42,462 nucleotides of DNA from Acidobacteriota bacterium (GTDB taxonomy: Bacteria; Acidobacteriota; Terriglobia; Terriglobales; Acidobacteriaceae), in NCBI GenBank assembly GCA_019241535.1, contig JAFAWX010000060.1, forward strand, positions 1 to 42,462. Direction: 5' to 3'. A program made the position numbers and the translations under genes. This document shows positions 32,938 to 41,725 of this stretch, in pieces. The stretch's first letter is position 1. The number at the start of each line of letters is the position of its first letter. The notes beneath the pieces are model-generated. The model made no database searches. It saw nothing but the letters and a program-made list of their open reading frames with translations, and was not told the origin of the DNA.

Positions 32938-33646
32938 CCGAATTGGGAGCTCCCTGGTGACGCGCCTCTTCCTGCATGTCGGCGAGCTTGGCTTTGGCGT
33001 CCTCGAGGTCCTTTTCCTTGTCGGCAATTTGCTGCTTGTACTTGGCATCGTCGGCGGCAAAGCCATAAGGGTTCTCCAGGCGCCGACCGGTATTGGCGTA
33101 AAATTCGGCCGCCTTCAGCCGGTACTCGCCCTTGACTACGTCAAGCTCGCGAGAAAGCAGATCGATTTTTTCTTTCTGCCCCGCTATCTTTTGCTTCCAG
33201 CCCTGAAGCGCCTTCTCGCGTTCCTGGGCTGATTGCCCCGGCTCGAGTTTAGTTTCCGACGCTTTCGCCTCTTTTGCGGAAGGGCTTGTTGTCGCGGATC
33301 TTGGCGCTCCGGTGTCCTGACTCTGTTCCTTGCCTTTGTCTTTATCTTTATCTTTATCTTGCGCCTGATCCTGGTCATGACTTTGCTGGCTGCTTTCTTC
33401 CGCCGGTTGCGGGCTGCCGGTTAACTCAGAGCCCGCCTGCCCGACTACGCTTACCGCACCGTCTCTTGGCAGGTTGTCGTTGTCGTATACCCTCGCGGCG
33501 GGCGGGCTTGCCTTTCTAGCCTTTGTGGCCGCGCGTGCGTACTCGCCCAAGGACTTATTCTCGGACTGGGCCATCAGGGCACTGGCAGTTGCCATTGCCG
33601 CAATCAGCACCGTGGCCAGCCAATAACAGGAACGCCTGATTATCAT
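32927..33646 (-). CDS. secreted coiled-coil protein, function unknown
   Basis: 239 residues from ATG 33646, which has GGGGAG at 7-bp spacing; GTG 33652 is two codons upstream. Signal peptide (CYWLATVLIAAMATASALMA), then a low-complexity acidic/basic stretch with alternating Asp-Lys (DKDKDKDKGKEQ), and a C-terminal helical region ~145-235 with heptads (KQKIAGQKEKIDLLSRELDV and KYKQQIADKEKDLEDAKAKL). Resembles exported coiled-coil proteins common in Acidobacteriota; no enzymatic motif. Next to the PAS protein gene, 45 bp away on the same strand. Confidence 0.75.
   Translation of the reverse strand: MIIRRSCYWLATVLIAAMATASALMAQSENKSLGEYARAATKARKASPPAARVYDNDNLPRDGAVSVVGQAGSELTGSPQPAEESSQQSHDQDQAQDKDKDKDKGKEQSQDTGAPRSATTSPSAKEAKASETKLEPGQSAQEREKALQGWKQKIAGQKEKIDLLSRELDVVKGEYRLKAAEFYANTGRRLENPYGFAADDAKYKQQIADKEKDLEDAKAKLADMQEEARHQGAPNSVTE
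33334..33360. repeat. 6-bp microsatellite (CTTTAT) in the coiled-coil protein gene
   Basis: CTTTGT followed by three CTTTAT units and a partial fourth. It encodes the Asp-Lys dipeptide run. In-frame hexamers, so copy-number change alters length without a frameshift. Confidence 0.6.
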
Positions 33647-33691
33647 GATCACTCCCCTCTTTTTTTCTTCCGCGGCGGCTTCATTACTGCT

Positions 33692-34513
33692 TTAAGCTCT
33701 TGCCGCCATTTCACTAGCAATGCCGTTTCTCGCTAGAAATCCGCCCACAACTTTTTCCAGTCGCTCGGCTTCAAGCGAAATATCTTGGGCGAGATTCCCC
33801 CTTTGCTGCCGGTCATCGCTCGCCGCCATGCGCTCGACGCACGCCCGAATAGTCGAAACCGAGGTGCGCAATTCGAGAGCCAGTTCCACGCCCCTTTCAG
33901 CATTGGCCGCCTCGGCTTGCCGGCGTTCCGCGTGCCGGGTCTCGTCAGTGACGAGCACCGCTGCTCCGACGGCCTTGCCGTTCGGCTCGCGCAGGGGGAT
34001 CACTCCGACGCTCAGTTGCCGCGCCTCCCCCGAGGGAGTCAGGCAGCAAATGCGAAGATCGGCGGCCCGCGCCTGGCCATCCAGGGCGTGTCTGAAGGCA
34101 TCGAGCACGCCGTCGGCCGTCGCTTCTGACGCATGGCGCGCCTTTGCGAACAGTTCCTCGACTCTCATTCCCAGGGGCGAAGCGAATCCGAGCATCTGGC
34201 GGGCAGCCGGATTCGCCTGCCGCACCAGTCCGCTCGGTGCCAGGAACAAGACTCCGCAGGGAAGATTTGCAATCACAGTGCTCGCAATCGATTCTGACAT
34301 CTTGGAGCGGCGCTTTTGGAGCTGCTGCTCGTTCTGTAAGGCAAATTTCTGTTGCTTCAATTCCTGGATCACGGCGGAAAGAGGGTAATCGGGAAGTTCC
34401 GGATCAAACCCGCAGGAGAGCGAGTTCTCGCCGCTGATTTTGCGGCGCAGCGTACGCGCGAAGATGAGGGCCAACGCAAAGGCGGCGAGAGCGCTGAAAA
34501 AAACCAGTGCCAT
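33692..34513 (-). CDS. membrane PAS protein with a non-catalytic histidine-kinase remnant
   Basis: 273 residues from ATG 34513; the frame is open further upstream but overlaps the prepilin peptidase gene. One N-terminal membrane segment (MALVFFSALAAFALALIFA), a helical linker, a PAS domain (~105-215: VIANLPCGVLFLAPSGLVRQ to AVGAAVLVTDET), then a HisKA-like helix ALELRTSVSTIRACVERMA in which the phospho-accepting His is replaced by Leu. No ATPase domain follows. It looks like a decayed or repurposed sensor kinase. Starts 29 bp after the prepilin peptidase gene, so probably cotranscribed. Confidence 0.75.
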   Translation of the reverse strand: MALVFFSALAAFALALIFARTLRRKISGENSLSCGFDPELPDYPLSAVIQELKQQKFALQNEQQLQKRRSKMSESIASTVIANLPCGVLFLAPSGLVRQANPAARQMLGFASPLGMRVEELFAKARHASEATADGVLDAFRHALDGQARAADLRICCLTPSGEARQLSVGVIPLREPNGKAVGAAVLVTDETRHAERRQAEAANAERGVELALELRTSVSTIRACVERMAASDDRQQRGNLAQDISLEAERLEKVVGGFLARNGIASEMAARA

Positions 34514-34542
34514 CCGGACCAGGACAGGGTTGGCCAGCAGCT

Positions 34543-35466
34543 TCAGAGCGACCTCCAGTACCAGCGCAGAAACTGCTGGCCGAAGAAAAACGCGAGTAAC
34601 CCGGTTGCACCCAGAAAAACTCCGAAGGGCATCTGATGGCGCCGCAGGGCAACCTGAGCGGAAGCCCAGGCCCGCCTCCGCGCCGCCCTGCCCGATTCGT
34701 GAAAGAGTTGTTTGCGTCGCGCAGTGCGCTTGACCCAGACAACGAAGACCGTCCACAGGCCAAAAAGCGAGCCCGCCAAGGATGCCGCCAGTATGGTCAG
34801 CATGGTGAGCCGCAAGCCGAGAAAAGCACCGAGCATAGCCATGAGCTTCACGTCGCCGAATCCCATACCTTCGACTCCCCGCCAGCGAAGGTAGATGGCA
34901 CCGACACCGTAAAGAAACGACGCCCCCACGGCCGAGCCGAGGAGGGCATCGATCAGCGAAAATAGGCGCCAGGAAATATCGGAGCTGACCGGAACCTGAA
35001 AGACCCCGGGGAGCAGGAGCGAGGCCAGATCGTTCACGGGAACAAACAGGCTGATCACCAATCCAAAAGCCAGTCCCGGCAGCGTCAGCTTGTCAGGGAG
35101 CAGGTGGGTTTCGGCATCGGTGAAAATCAAGCCGAGCAGGAGAAAGCCCAAGACGGCGCACTTGAGCGTTCCCAGGCTGGGGCCGAAGTGCCCGTAGCAG
35201 ACCAGAAAGAGCAGTCCGGTGAGCAGTTCGACCACTGCGTAGCGGGGGGTAATTGGGGCGGAACAGCGGCGGCAGCGGCCGCGGAGAAAAACCCAGCTGA
35301 GGACGGGCAAATTATCATAGAAGCGAATGCGCTCACCGCATTGTGGGCAGGCCGAACCCGGGCGCACTACCGACATCCCGCGGGGCATGCGGTAGATACA
35401 CACGTTGAGAAAGCTGCCAAATGCCAGCCCGAGAACGAACGCCGCCGCTGAAATCAGAGGGTCCAC
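34543..35466 (-). CDS. pilD: type IV prepilin peptidase/N-methyltransferase
   Basis: About 307 residues from GTG 35466 (TTG 35550 is the outer limit). FVLGLAFGSFLNVCIYRMP, a cytoplasmic zinc loop with CPQCG and CRRCS, and the two catalytic Asp sites: LIFTDAETHLLPD and GMGFGDVKLM. Multiple membrane helices. Cleaves and N-methylates type IV pilins or type II secretion pseudopilins. A loop of ~30 residues after the last catalytic helix (basic, RRRAWASAQVALRRHQ) is longer than usual. No other pil or gsp gene is in the window. Confidence 0.93.
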   Translation of the reverse strand: MDPLISAAAFVLGLAFGSFLNVCIYRMPRGMSVVRPGSACPQCGERIRFYDNLPVLSWVFLRGRCRRCSAPITPRYAVVELLTGLLFLVCYGHFGPSLGTLKCAVLGFLLLGLIFTDAETHLLPDKLTLPGLAFGLVISLFVPVNDLASLLLPGVFQVPVSSDISWRLFSLIDALLGSAVGASFLYGVGAIYLRWRGVEGMGFGDVKLMAMLGAFLGLRLTMLTILAASLAGSLFGLWTVFVVWVKRTARRKQLFHESGRAARRRAWASAQVALRRHQMPFGVFLGATGLLAFFFGQQFLRWYWRSL

Positions 35467-35596
35467 TGCGAGTCCAGTCCAGATGTAAACAGGGAAATAT
35501 CGAGGTTCGGCCTGATTATAAGTGGTTGCGACGCGCGCGGCGGGGTACAAAAGTCACTGTCCGGAGGTACATGAACCGGGAGTGAAACAATCGCTT

Positions 35597-37051
35597 TTAA
35601 GCTGCCTGCGCGACGACAATGGCGGGGGATTCCGGCAGGAAAACCATAAATACCGTGCCGCTCCTTCCCGGGACGGTGCGACTCGCCACCCGTATTGACC
35701 CGGTGTGCTTCTGCACGATTCCGTAGGCCAGCCATAGGCCGAGACCTGTTCCATTCTCTTTCTTGGTGGTGTAGAAGGGCTCAAAGATGTGCGGCAAGTC
35801 GGCATTGTGAATGCCGGTGCCGGTATCGGCGATAGTTACCCGCACCCCGGGCCGTCTTTCTCCCGCCCACTCATGGGCGGCGGTGACGCGCAACCGCAGC
35901 CGACCGCCATCTTTCATCGCTTCCATGGCGTTCAGGATTAAGTTTGAGAACAACTGGCGAAGTTCTCCGGGAAAACCGAAGATTGCCACGGTTTCTTCTG
36001 ATCGCTTATCCACCCTGATGTGGTTCTGCTGCAATTTTCGCAGGTAGAGCTGCAAAACTTCTTCGAGAATCTTGCCCGCATCGAGCCGTTCGGGGAATGT
36101 CGCTTCCCGGACAAATCCGAGCGCTTGCTGCGCAATGGAGTCCAGTCTTCCAATCTCCTGCTCCGCCAGACCCAGGTATTCATCACGGCTGCCCAAGTCG
36201 CGGCGCGCCAGGTACACGAGATTGGTCAGCGCCTCGAGCGGGTTCCTGATCTCGTGGGCAATCGCCGCCGTGAGCCGGCCGGCAGTGGCCAGCCTTTCGT
36301 TGCGCCGCAGTGCCTCTTCCGTACGTTTCTGCTGGCCGATGTCCCGGGAGATGGCGGAAGCACCGACCAGTTCGCTCTTTTCGTTGCGAATCGGGGAGAC
36401 CGAAAGCAGCACCCGCACTCTGGTTCCGTCCCGGCGCACTCGTTCCGTCTCGTAGCTCCCGACGCGCTCGCCCCGATTCAGCCGCTCTAGATTGGTTTCC
36501 AATTCTCCGGTCCGTTCGCCGGGAATGAGCACCGCCAAAGGCCTGCCGACAATTTGCCCGGCGGTATATCCGTAGAGTACCTCGGCACCGTGGTTCCAGC
36601 TGCTGACGATGCCGTCGACGGTAAAGCTGATGATGGCGTCTTCCGAGGAGGTCACAATGGCGGCTAGTTCCTGGCGTACTTCATCCGCCTTCGTCTCTGC
36701 GCGCGAGCGCTGGCGGGCCAGTCCGGCCACGAGAACCGAGATAAGAATAAAAATTCCCAGTCGCTGCAGTTCGATCGCCGACACTGGGACACCGAGCCGC
36801 GGCCGGAACATAAAATAGTCAAGCACCAGCGCGGAACTGAAGGTTGAAACCACGGCCGGACCAAAACCATAGAAGCGCGCAATAAAGACCACGGCTAGGA
36901 TAAAAATTACAAATGGGTCCTGATGCATGACCGGAGAAAGCCACCAGATGCACCAGGAGAGGGCAGTGGCCGCAATAGCGGAGCCGTACCAGGCGACACG
37001 GTCCGACCAGCGTGGCTCAAAGCCGTAAATCGAGATGTGTCCTTTGATCAT
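35597..37051 (-). CDS. sensor histidine kinase with DUF4118 membrane module and PAS domain
   Basis: 484 residues from ATG 37051 (TTG 37078 is an alternative). Four membrane segments of the DUF4118/KdpD type (~15-115: AIAATALSWCIWWL, FVIFILAVVFIARFYGFG, LGIFILISVLVAGLA), PAS (~135-250: EDAIISFTVDGIVSSWNHGA), HisKA with IAHEIRNPLEAL, and HATPase_c with LILNAMEAM, IADTGTGIHNADLP and TGLGLWLAYGIV. Complete catalytic core, so probably active. No response regulator is adjacent; an orphan kinase. Stimulus unknown. Confidence 0.93.
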   Translation of the reverse strand: MIKGHISIYGFEPRWSDRVAWYGSAIAATALSWCIWWLSPVMHQDPFVIFILAVVFIARFYGFGPAVVSTFSSALVLDYFMFRPRLGVPVSAIELQRLGIFILISVLVAGLARQRSRAETKADEVRQELAAIVTSSEDAIISFTVDGIVSSWNHGAEVLYGYTAGQIVGRPLAVLIPGERTGELETNLERLNRGERVGSYETERVRRDGTRVRVLLSVSPIRNEKSELVGASAISRDIGQQKRTEEALRRNERLATAGRLTAAIAHEIRNPLEALTNLVYLARRDLGSRDEYLGLAEQEIGRLDSIAQQALGFVREATFPERLDAGKILEEVLQLYLRKLQQNHIRVDKRSEETVAIFGFPGELRQLFSNLILNAMEAMKDGGRLRLRVTAAHEWAGERRPGVRVTIADTGTGIHNADLPHIFEPFYTTKKENGTGLGLWLAYGIVQKHTGSIRVASRTVPGRSGTVFMVFLPESPAIVVAQAA

Positions 37052-37211
37052 CGCATCGAGCCGAGTGGCGGAGATCAAAGAAGCGGCGGAAGGTCGAGCG
37101 TGTGCTTACCAGAATGTAGCACGAATTTCCGCAATGACTACAAGCGGGAAAGAAATTTAGCGCGGCTGGCGCCGCGCTCCTGAGTTTGCCCGAAAGAGTC
37201 GTCCGCTCTGG

Positions 37212-38318
37212 TTATGGACTTTCGAGCTTTCGTCCTTCGCGTGCTGACTTGGTCGTGGGTACTATAGTAACCGGCGCCTGAAGGGTGAAGGTCAGAATGC
37301 GTTCGGAAGACAATTTTATGTCTGGCTTTTTGCCCGCGGCCTGCACGCCGCCACCGGCGCCCGCGCCCGCAACCGTACCGATGGCCGCGCCTTTTCCGCC
37401 GCCGAAGATGCCGCCAAGAATCGCTCCCGCAATTGCTCCCCCGCCGACTTTCTCGGCCGTGTTCTTGCCGCGTGCGCCGGTCTCCTGCTTAAAGTGATCG
37501 GTCTGAATGTTGTACCACTTGTCACCTACCTTGATCCGGTCAAGCTGCAATTCAAGCAAAGCGCGTCCGGCGAACTTGCCCGAGCTCTGCGCGTTGACGA
37601 TGTGGCCGTCCACGTCATAATGGGCAGGGATAACCACGTCTCCGTCGACCGCCACCGGCATGTCGAGAGTGGCATGGAAGGTGTCGCCGGTCTGAGCCGT
37701 GGCGCTGTCAATCGTATCCACCAGGCGAACCGCCAGCGAGCTGCCGGAAGGAACCGTGACCTTCTGCGGTTCCGGAGGTGGCGGCGGGGCCGAGGCCACC
37801 GGCGGCGGCGCAGGCGGACTCTGCTCTGCCACCGCGGGCGCGGGCGGAGGGGCAGAAGCGGGAGAAGACCCCTGCGCCACCTGCTCCTCGGTAGCGGTTG
37901 ACTGCTGACGATGATGTTTTCTCGATACGGGTGAAGGTCGCGAGGATTTCGCGCGAGTGGGCTCGGGCGCTGGTTGAGATTCTGCCGCCGATGCCGGTTC
38001 TGCCGTGGACGGCGGCGCAGCGATTGCGGGCGCAATCTGCAAGTTGTTGATGACCTGGTGCACTCCCGGTTCAGAAGCCGCGTACCTCGCTGCCGCTTCG
38101 CGCTGGGCGTCGTTGTCTACGGTGCCCGAGAGTGTGACCGTGCCGCTCGCCGCCTGCACCGTGAGTTGTTTGTTCTGCAGTCCGGAATCAGTGCCCATCT
38201 TGGCCTGAATGTCCGAAGTGACTTGCGCGTCGCTTGTTCCCTTGGTGCACCCAAGGGCAAGCGACAGAAGTGCGGTCAGCGCACTGACACCCAAAAAGAG
38301 GCGGAATCTCGCTGTCAT
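37212..38318 (-). CDS. BON-domain lipoprotein with glycine-zipper region
   Basis: 368 residues, with AGGGAG 8 bp before the ATG. Lipobox LALGC (Cys24). BON domain (~30-95: QLTVQAASGTVTLSGTVDN, GVHQVINNLQ), a long Pro/Ala linker, then a beta domain (VTVPSGSSLAVRLVDTIDSA, VVIPAHYDVDGHIV) and a glycine zipper (GGGAIAGAILGGIFGGGKG). Likely bound to the outer membrane, where BON domains bind phospholipid. A common acidobacterial architecture; role in envelope integrity is an inference. Confidence 0.85.
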   Translation of the reverse strand: MTARFRLFLGVSALTALLSLALGCTKGTSDAQVTSDIQAKMGTDSGLQNKQLTVQAASGTVTLSGTVDNDAQREAAARYAASEPGVHQVINNLQIAPAIAAPPSTAEPASAAESQPAPEPTRAKSSRPSPVSRKHHRQQSTATEEQVAQGSSPASAPPPAPAVAEQSPPAPPPVASAPPPPPEPQKVTVPSGSSLAVRLVDTIDSATAQTGDTFHATLDMPVAVDGDVVIPAHYDVDGHIVNAQSSGKFAGRALLELQLDRIKVGDKWYNIQTDHFKQETGARGKNTAEKVGGGAIAGAILGGIFGGGKGAAIGTVAGAGAGGGVQAAGKKPDIKLSSERILTFTLQAPVTIVPTTKSAREGRKLESP

Positions 38319-38413
38319 AAGATTAACTCCCTGATGATGCAGCAGGTTTCTTTTAAGTTTAGATGCAGAGCAGTCGTTTGTTGGAGAAAAAAATGACCTT
38401 CAGCGCCAGGCTG

Positions 38414-38935
38414 CTAGTGTATGAACTTGTAGTCCAGGATGGAGGCGGCAAACTCGTAATCCTCCTCTGCCGCGGTCTCTTTTCTGCGGGTGATGCGGCC
38501 CTGGCAAAGTACCTTGCTGTTCTTTTGTCCCGAGATTTCCTCAGGCATCTCGAAAAGCATTTCCAACAGCGTGTTTTCGGGGAAACGCTGCCGCCCGCGT
38601 ACCAGCACCCCGGACTGGCTCAGGTTCTGGATCGTGCCCTCGTTCCAGGTGCCGAGATTTTTCACCCGGTAACGAACCGGAGTGTCCATCTTGATTCTGC
38701 GCGCGCGCGGCACCCATGTGGGTTTGTGCGCCTGGCGGCGCTTTGGCGACGAACTCCCTTCTACCGCGGGACGGTCAAGTCTTTCGGTACGCCGCATGCT
38801 CGTCCAATCGTAGTTGTACTCCGCGGCGCAGAGAAGGCACACCTGATAAAACTGTCCGTTTACGGCTCGTCGCGGCCAGGAAAACTCGTGAGAACAGTGC
38901 CCCATGAGGAGCACATCTAAAAGCTTTTGTGACAT
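38414..38935 (-). CDS. PilZ domain protein with Cys/His-containing N-terminal segment
   Basis: 173 residues from ATG 38935; the frame is open to 39100 but the extension looks non-coding. The N-terminus (MGHCSHEFSWPRR, then YQVCLLCAAEY) has Cys and His spaced like a small zinc site. The PilZ domain follows: RARRIKMDTPVRYRV and TIQNLSQSGVLVRG, where the canonical DxSxxG is NLSQSG, so c-di-GMP affinity may be altered. Probably a cyclic-di-GMP effector for pili or polysaccharide. The upstream region holds GGTTACTTTT and GTAACCTCGG motifs. Confidence 0.82.
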   Translation of the reverse strand: MSQKLLDVLLMGHCSHEFSWPRRAVNGQFYQVCLLCAAEYNYDWTSMRRTERLDRPAVEGSSSPKRRQAHKPTWVPRARRIKMDTPVRYRVKNLGTWNEGTIQNLSQSGVLVRGRQRFPENTLLEMLFEMPEEISGQKNSKVLCQGRITRRKETAAEEDYEFAASILDYKFIH

Positions 38936-39004
38936 GGGACTTGTTGGCCCTTCCGGCAAGCAGGCAAGCAGAAACATCATGTACTGAAGGCGGCAAATGC
39001 GGTA

Positions 39005-39076
39005 GGTTACTTTTGTGTTAAGGGTCGGGCGGCCATTCGGCAACCGGGCCAGGGGAAACCGGGCGGGTAACCTCGG
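39005..39076 (-). repeat. GTAACC-type motifs upstream of the PilZ gene
   Basis: GGTTACTTTT at 39005-39014 (also at 40803-40812) and GTAACCTCGG at 39067-39076 (also at 7233-7242 and inside 26673-26687), in opposite orientation about 60 bp apart. Lies between the divergent PilZ and mobA genes. Confidence 0.4.
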
Positions 39077-39117
39077 ACAGAGCCTCGGCATCACCCTCAT
39101 AAGACTGAGAAGACACT

Positions 39118-39732
39118 GTGCTTTTGTATTATTGCCTGGTGTCCTCGGTAGCTGCGTTCATTCTGGCAGGCGGCAAGAGCAGCCGAATGGGATCTGACAA
39201 AGCCTTTCTGGCGGTTGGCGGGCGCACGCTGCTGGAGCGGGCTTTCGAGCTCGCCTCGAGCGTGGCAGCGGAAGTGAGGGTCGTCGCTCCCCTCCTGAAG
39301 TGCTCCTCTTTTGGCACACTGGTGAAGGACATTTTTCCCGGTCGCGGCCCTTTGGGAGGAATTCACGCCGCGCTCAGCAGTTCGCCTAGCGATTGGAACC
39401 TGATCCTTGCAGTCGATCTCCCATTTGTGGAGAAAGGATTTCTTAACTATCTCGTGGGTGAAGCGCAGAGATCCCAGGCCGTGGTCACGGTGCCCCGAAC
39501 CGGCGGCCGCTTCGAGCCTCTTTGTGCGGTTTACCGCAAGCAGTTCGCGGGTTCGGCGGAGAGCGCCCTGGCGCAAGGCAGAAACAAGATCGACGCACTG
39601 TTCCCCTCGCTCACATTGCGCGTGATCGACGATGCCGAAATGGCGAGGCGAGGACACAACCTGGGTATGTTCCGCAACCTGAACACGCCTGAGGATTGGG
39701 AGCAGGCCAGGCAGGAACTGGCAAAAGCCTAG
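39118..39732 (+). CDS. mobA: molybdenum cofactor guanylyltransferase
   Basis: About 204 residues from GTG 39118 (GTG 39139 is closer to the family start). AFILAGGKSSRMGSDKAFL is the nucleotide-binding signature, followed by FPGRGPLGGIHAAL, LILAVDLPFV (metal-binding Asp) and GGRFEPLCAVYRK. Attaches GMP to molybdopterin. No other mo-cofactor genes are nearby. The ABC ATPase gene follows 75 bp later. Confidence 0.92.
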   Translation: MLLYYCLVSSVAAFILAGGKSSRMGSDKAFLAVGGRTLLERAFELASSVAAEVRVVAPLLKCSSFGTLVKDIFPGRGPLGGIHAALSSSPSDWNLILAVDLPFVEKGFLNYLVGEAQRSQAVVTVPRTGGRFEPLCAVYRKQFAGSAESALAQGRNKIDALFPSLTLRVIDDAEMARRGHNLGMFRNLNTPEDWEQARQELAKA

Positions 39733-39807
39733 CTGGTTTGCAGGTTTCTCTCCTGAGCATTGGAATGGCCGTCGATGAAAGGCATCCTCCGGTGATCGGT
39801 AAAGACC

Positions 39808-40617
39808 ATGAGCAATAACGGGGCGGTGACGGAAACCGCAACCAGCAAGGCACAGGCGGGCGAAGAGTCCGGGCCATACATCGAGTTCCGCCACGTTTCG
39901 AAGGCATTCGGCGACAAACACGTGCTCGACAATGTGAGCTTCAGCGTGGATCCAGCGGAAACCGTCTGTATCCTCGGACGAAGCGGGGTGGGGAAGTCGG
40001 TGGCCCTGCAGCACATTCTTGGTTTCCTCAAACCCGATGCCGGGCGCATTATCGTCGCCCACGAGGACATTACCGATTACGGCGAAGAGGAGCTCGAGAG
40101 AATCCGTAAGAAAGTCACCATGGTATTTCAGAGCGGGGCGTTATTTGATTCTCTCACCGTGGGCGAGAACGTCGCCTTTCCTCTGCGCGAGCGTAAGGAT
40201 CTCAACGAGGAACAGATCCTGCAGATTGTCTCCGGTCTGCTCGAAATGGTGGGCGTCAAGAACATGGCGGAGCAGTATCCGGCCGAGCTCTCTACCGGGA
40301 TGAAACGCTCGGTGGCAATCGCCCGCGCCCTCGCTTCGCAGCCTGAATGCGTCCTCTATGACGAGCCCACTACCATGGTTGACCCTCTCATGGCGCAGCT
40401 GCTCGGAGATCTCATGAAGCGGCTGAAACTGCAGCTGCATCTGACGAGCGTTGTGGTTACTCATGACATGCGGCTGGCAAAAAAGCTGGCCGACCGGGTC
40501 GTCTTCCTGTTCGAAGGCAAGGTGTTGTTCTTCGGCAGCCATCCGGAAATGGAAAAATGCGACGAGCCGATCGTGCAGGAGTTTCTCAAGCTCGACGAGC
40601 TTTACTTGGGTGACTGA
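39808..40617 (+). CDS. MlaF-like ABC transporter ATP-binding protein
   Basis: 269 residues. YIEFRHVSKAFGDKHVL, Walker A GRSGVGKS, Q-loop VFQSGALFDSLTV, signature LSTGMKRSVAIARAL, Walker B CVLYDEPTT and switch VVVTHDM. The FQSGALFDSLTV sequence and the LSTGM signature are characteristic of the MlaF/Ttg2A phospholipid-transport ATPases. The usual permease (MlaE) and MCE protein (MlaD) are not adjacent in the window, so its partner may be encoded elsewhere. ~25-residue extra N-terminal tail. Confidence 0.9.
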   Translation: MSNNGAVTETATSKAQAGEESGPYIEFRHVSKAFGDKHVLDNVSFSVDPAETVCILGRSGVGKSVALQHILGFLKPDAGRIIVAHEDITDYGEEELERIRKKVTMVFQSGALFDSLTVGENVAFPLRERKDLNEEQILQIVSGLLEMVGVKNMAEQYPAELSTGMKRSVAIARALASQPECVLYDEPTTMVDPLMAQLLGDLMKRLKLQLHLTSVVVTHDMRLAKKLADRVVFLFEGKVLFFGSHPEMEKCDEPIVQEFLKLDELYLGD

Positions 40618-40802
40618 ATGGCGTCGGCCTCTTCCGAAGTCGGCAGGCGTTCTGTCGAGCCAAAAAAGAGTATGGCTAAGACCTTTTCCTGGCAATTTCT
40701 GAACTGATTCTCTACCGCCAAACCGAACTGAAATTTCTTCGTCTTTATTCGAGCGCCATGCCTTCAGTGCCGCGGCTAGGCTGAGCGCAACGGAACCAGC
40801 CG

Positions 40803-40812
40803 GGTTACTTTT
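40803..40812. repeat. GGTTACTTTT motif upstream of the GAF gene
   Basis: Identical to 39005-39014 upstream of the PilZ gene and about 60 bp before the GAF protein start; an inverted CCGTAAC is at 40834-40840. The rest of 40618-40871 shows no gene. Confidence 0.35.
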
Positions 40813-40871
40813 CTCGCGCTTCCGCGAGCTTTACCGTAACTACTTTGTTCCTGTTGGAGGAAACTTGCTCG

Positions 40872-41666
40872 ATGCCCGCTCTCATTCCCGCGCAGCCGGT
40901 TCACTTTTTATCCCTGCAGAGTGCCATTTTTTGCGTGCAATGCGAATTGATCAGCGCCAACAATACCTCGCGGTGTCAGGCCTGCGGAAGCCAAGCGGTT
41001 CTTAATCTGTCTCGAATCCTGGGAGGCTCTCTCGGCCAGCAGTCCCAGGCACGGATTATTGAAGACGACGAATTGAACCGCCTGGTGCGCGAACTGCTCG
41101 CGACCGTACCCGCAGGCGCGATCCACGCCGAAGCGCGCGCGCATTCACTTCCGCCACGCCACCACGCACGTTGCGGAGAGCAAGCGAGGGCGGCCCCGGA
41201 GGGGCTTTCCCCATCGAGAATCGCGCTGGAGCCGGCTATCGGGGTGATTGCCGAGCGGGCGCAGGTGTTGACCGGCGCCACCGGTGCGGCCATTGCCCTG
41301 CGCAAAGGCGCGGAAGTGATCTGCCGCGCCCGCGCAGGACGCACCGCCCCGGACCTGGGCGTGCGCCTGCAGACCGATGCTGGTATCTCCGCCGAATGTC
41401 TGCGAACTGGCGAAGTCGTGCTCTGCAACAATGCCGAAGCCGATCCCCACGCTGACCGGCTTAGTTGTCAGCGGCTTGGGGTGCAATCGATCCTGGCTGC
41501 ACCGCTTAGGCAGTATCAGCGCACGCTTGGAATCTTCGAGGTTCTCTCTTCCGCACCCAATGCCTTTAACCATCAGGACGTGGCGACCATGCAGTTGCTC
41601 GCGAGCATGATGGTTGCGGCCATTGCCCGCATCTCCCGCCGTGAATGCGGGCCACCTGCCCTCTGA
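40872..41666 (+). CDS. GAF-domain protein with N-terminal zinc ribbon
   Basis: 264 residues from ATG 40872, with GGAGGA about 12 bp upstream; ATG 40845 is an alternative. An N-terminal CVQCELISANNTSRCQACGS (C-x2-C...C-x2-C) is a zinc-ribbon-like site at ~17-36. Residues ~115-255 form a GAF domain: VLTGATGAAIALRKGAEVIC, LGVRLQTDAGISAECLRTG, SILAAPLRQ. No output domain. The GAF part is clearly paralogous to the one in the next gene. Ligand unknown. Confidence 0.82.
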   Translation: MPALIPAQPVHFLSLQSAIFCVQCELISANNTSRCQACGSQAVLNLSRILGGSLGQQSQARIIEDDELNRLVRELLATVPAGAIHAEARAHSLPPRHHARCGEQARAAPEGLSPSRIALEPAIGVIAERAQVLTGATGAAIALRKGAEVICRARAGRTAPDLGVRLQTDAGISAECLRTGEVVLCNNAEADPHADRLSCQRLGVQSILAAPLRQYQRTLGIFEVLSSAPNAFNHQDVATMQLLASMMVAAIARISRRECGPPAL

Positions 41667-41725
41667 TTGGGCCAGCCTGCCCCTTGTCCTACTGAGGAGT
41701 GAAGAACCAGAGCTGCTGGGGTAAG

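Noticed and set aside
40141-40695. Minus-strand open frame opposite the ABC ATPase
   Set aside because: Antisense of the Walker B and signature regions; no independent signal.
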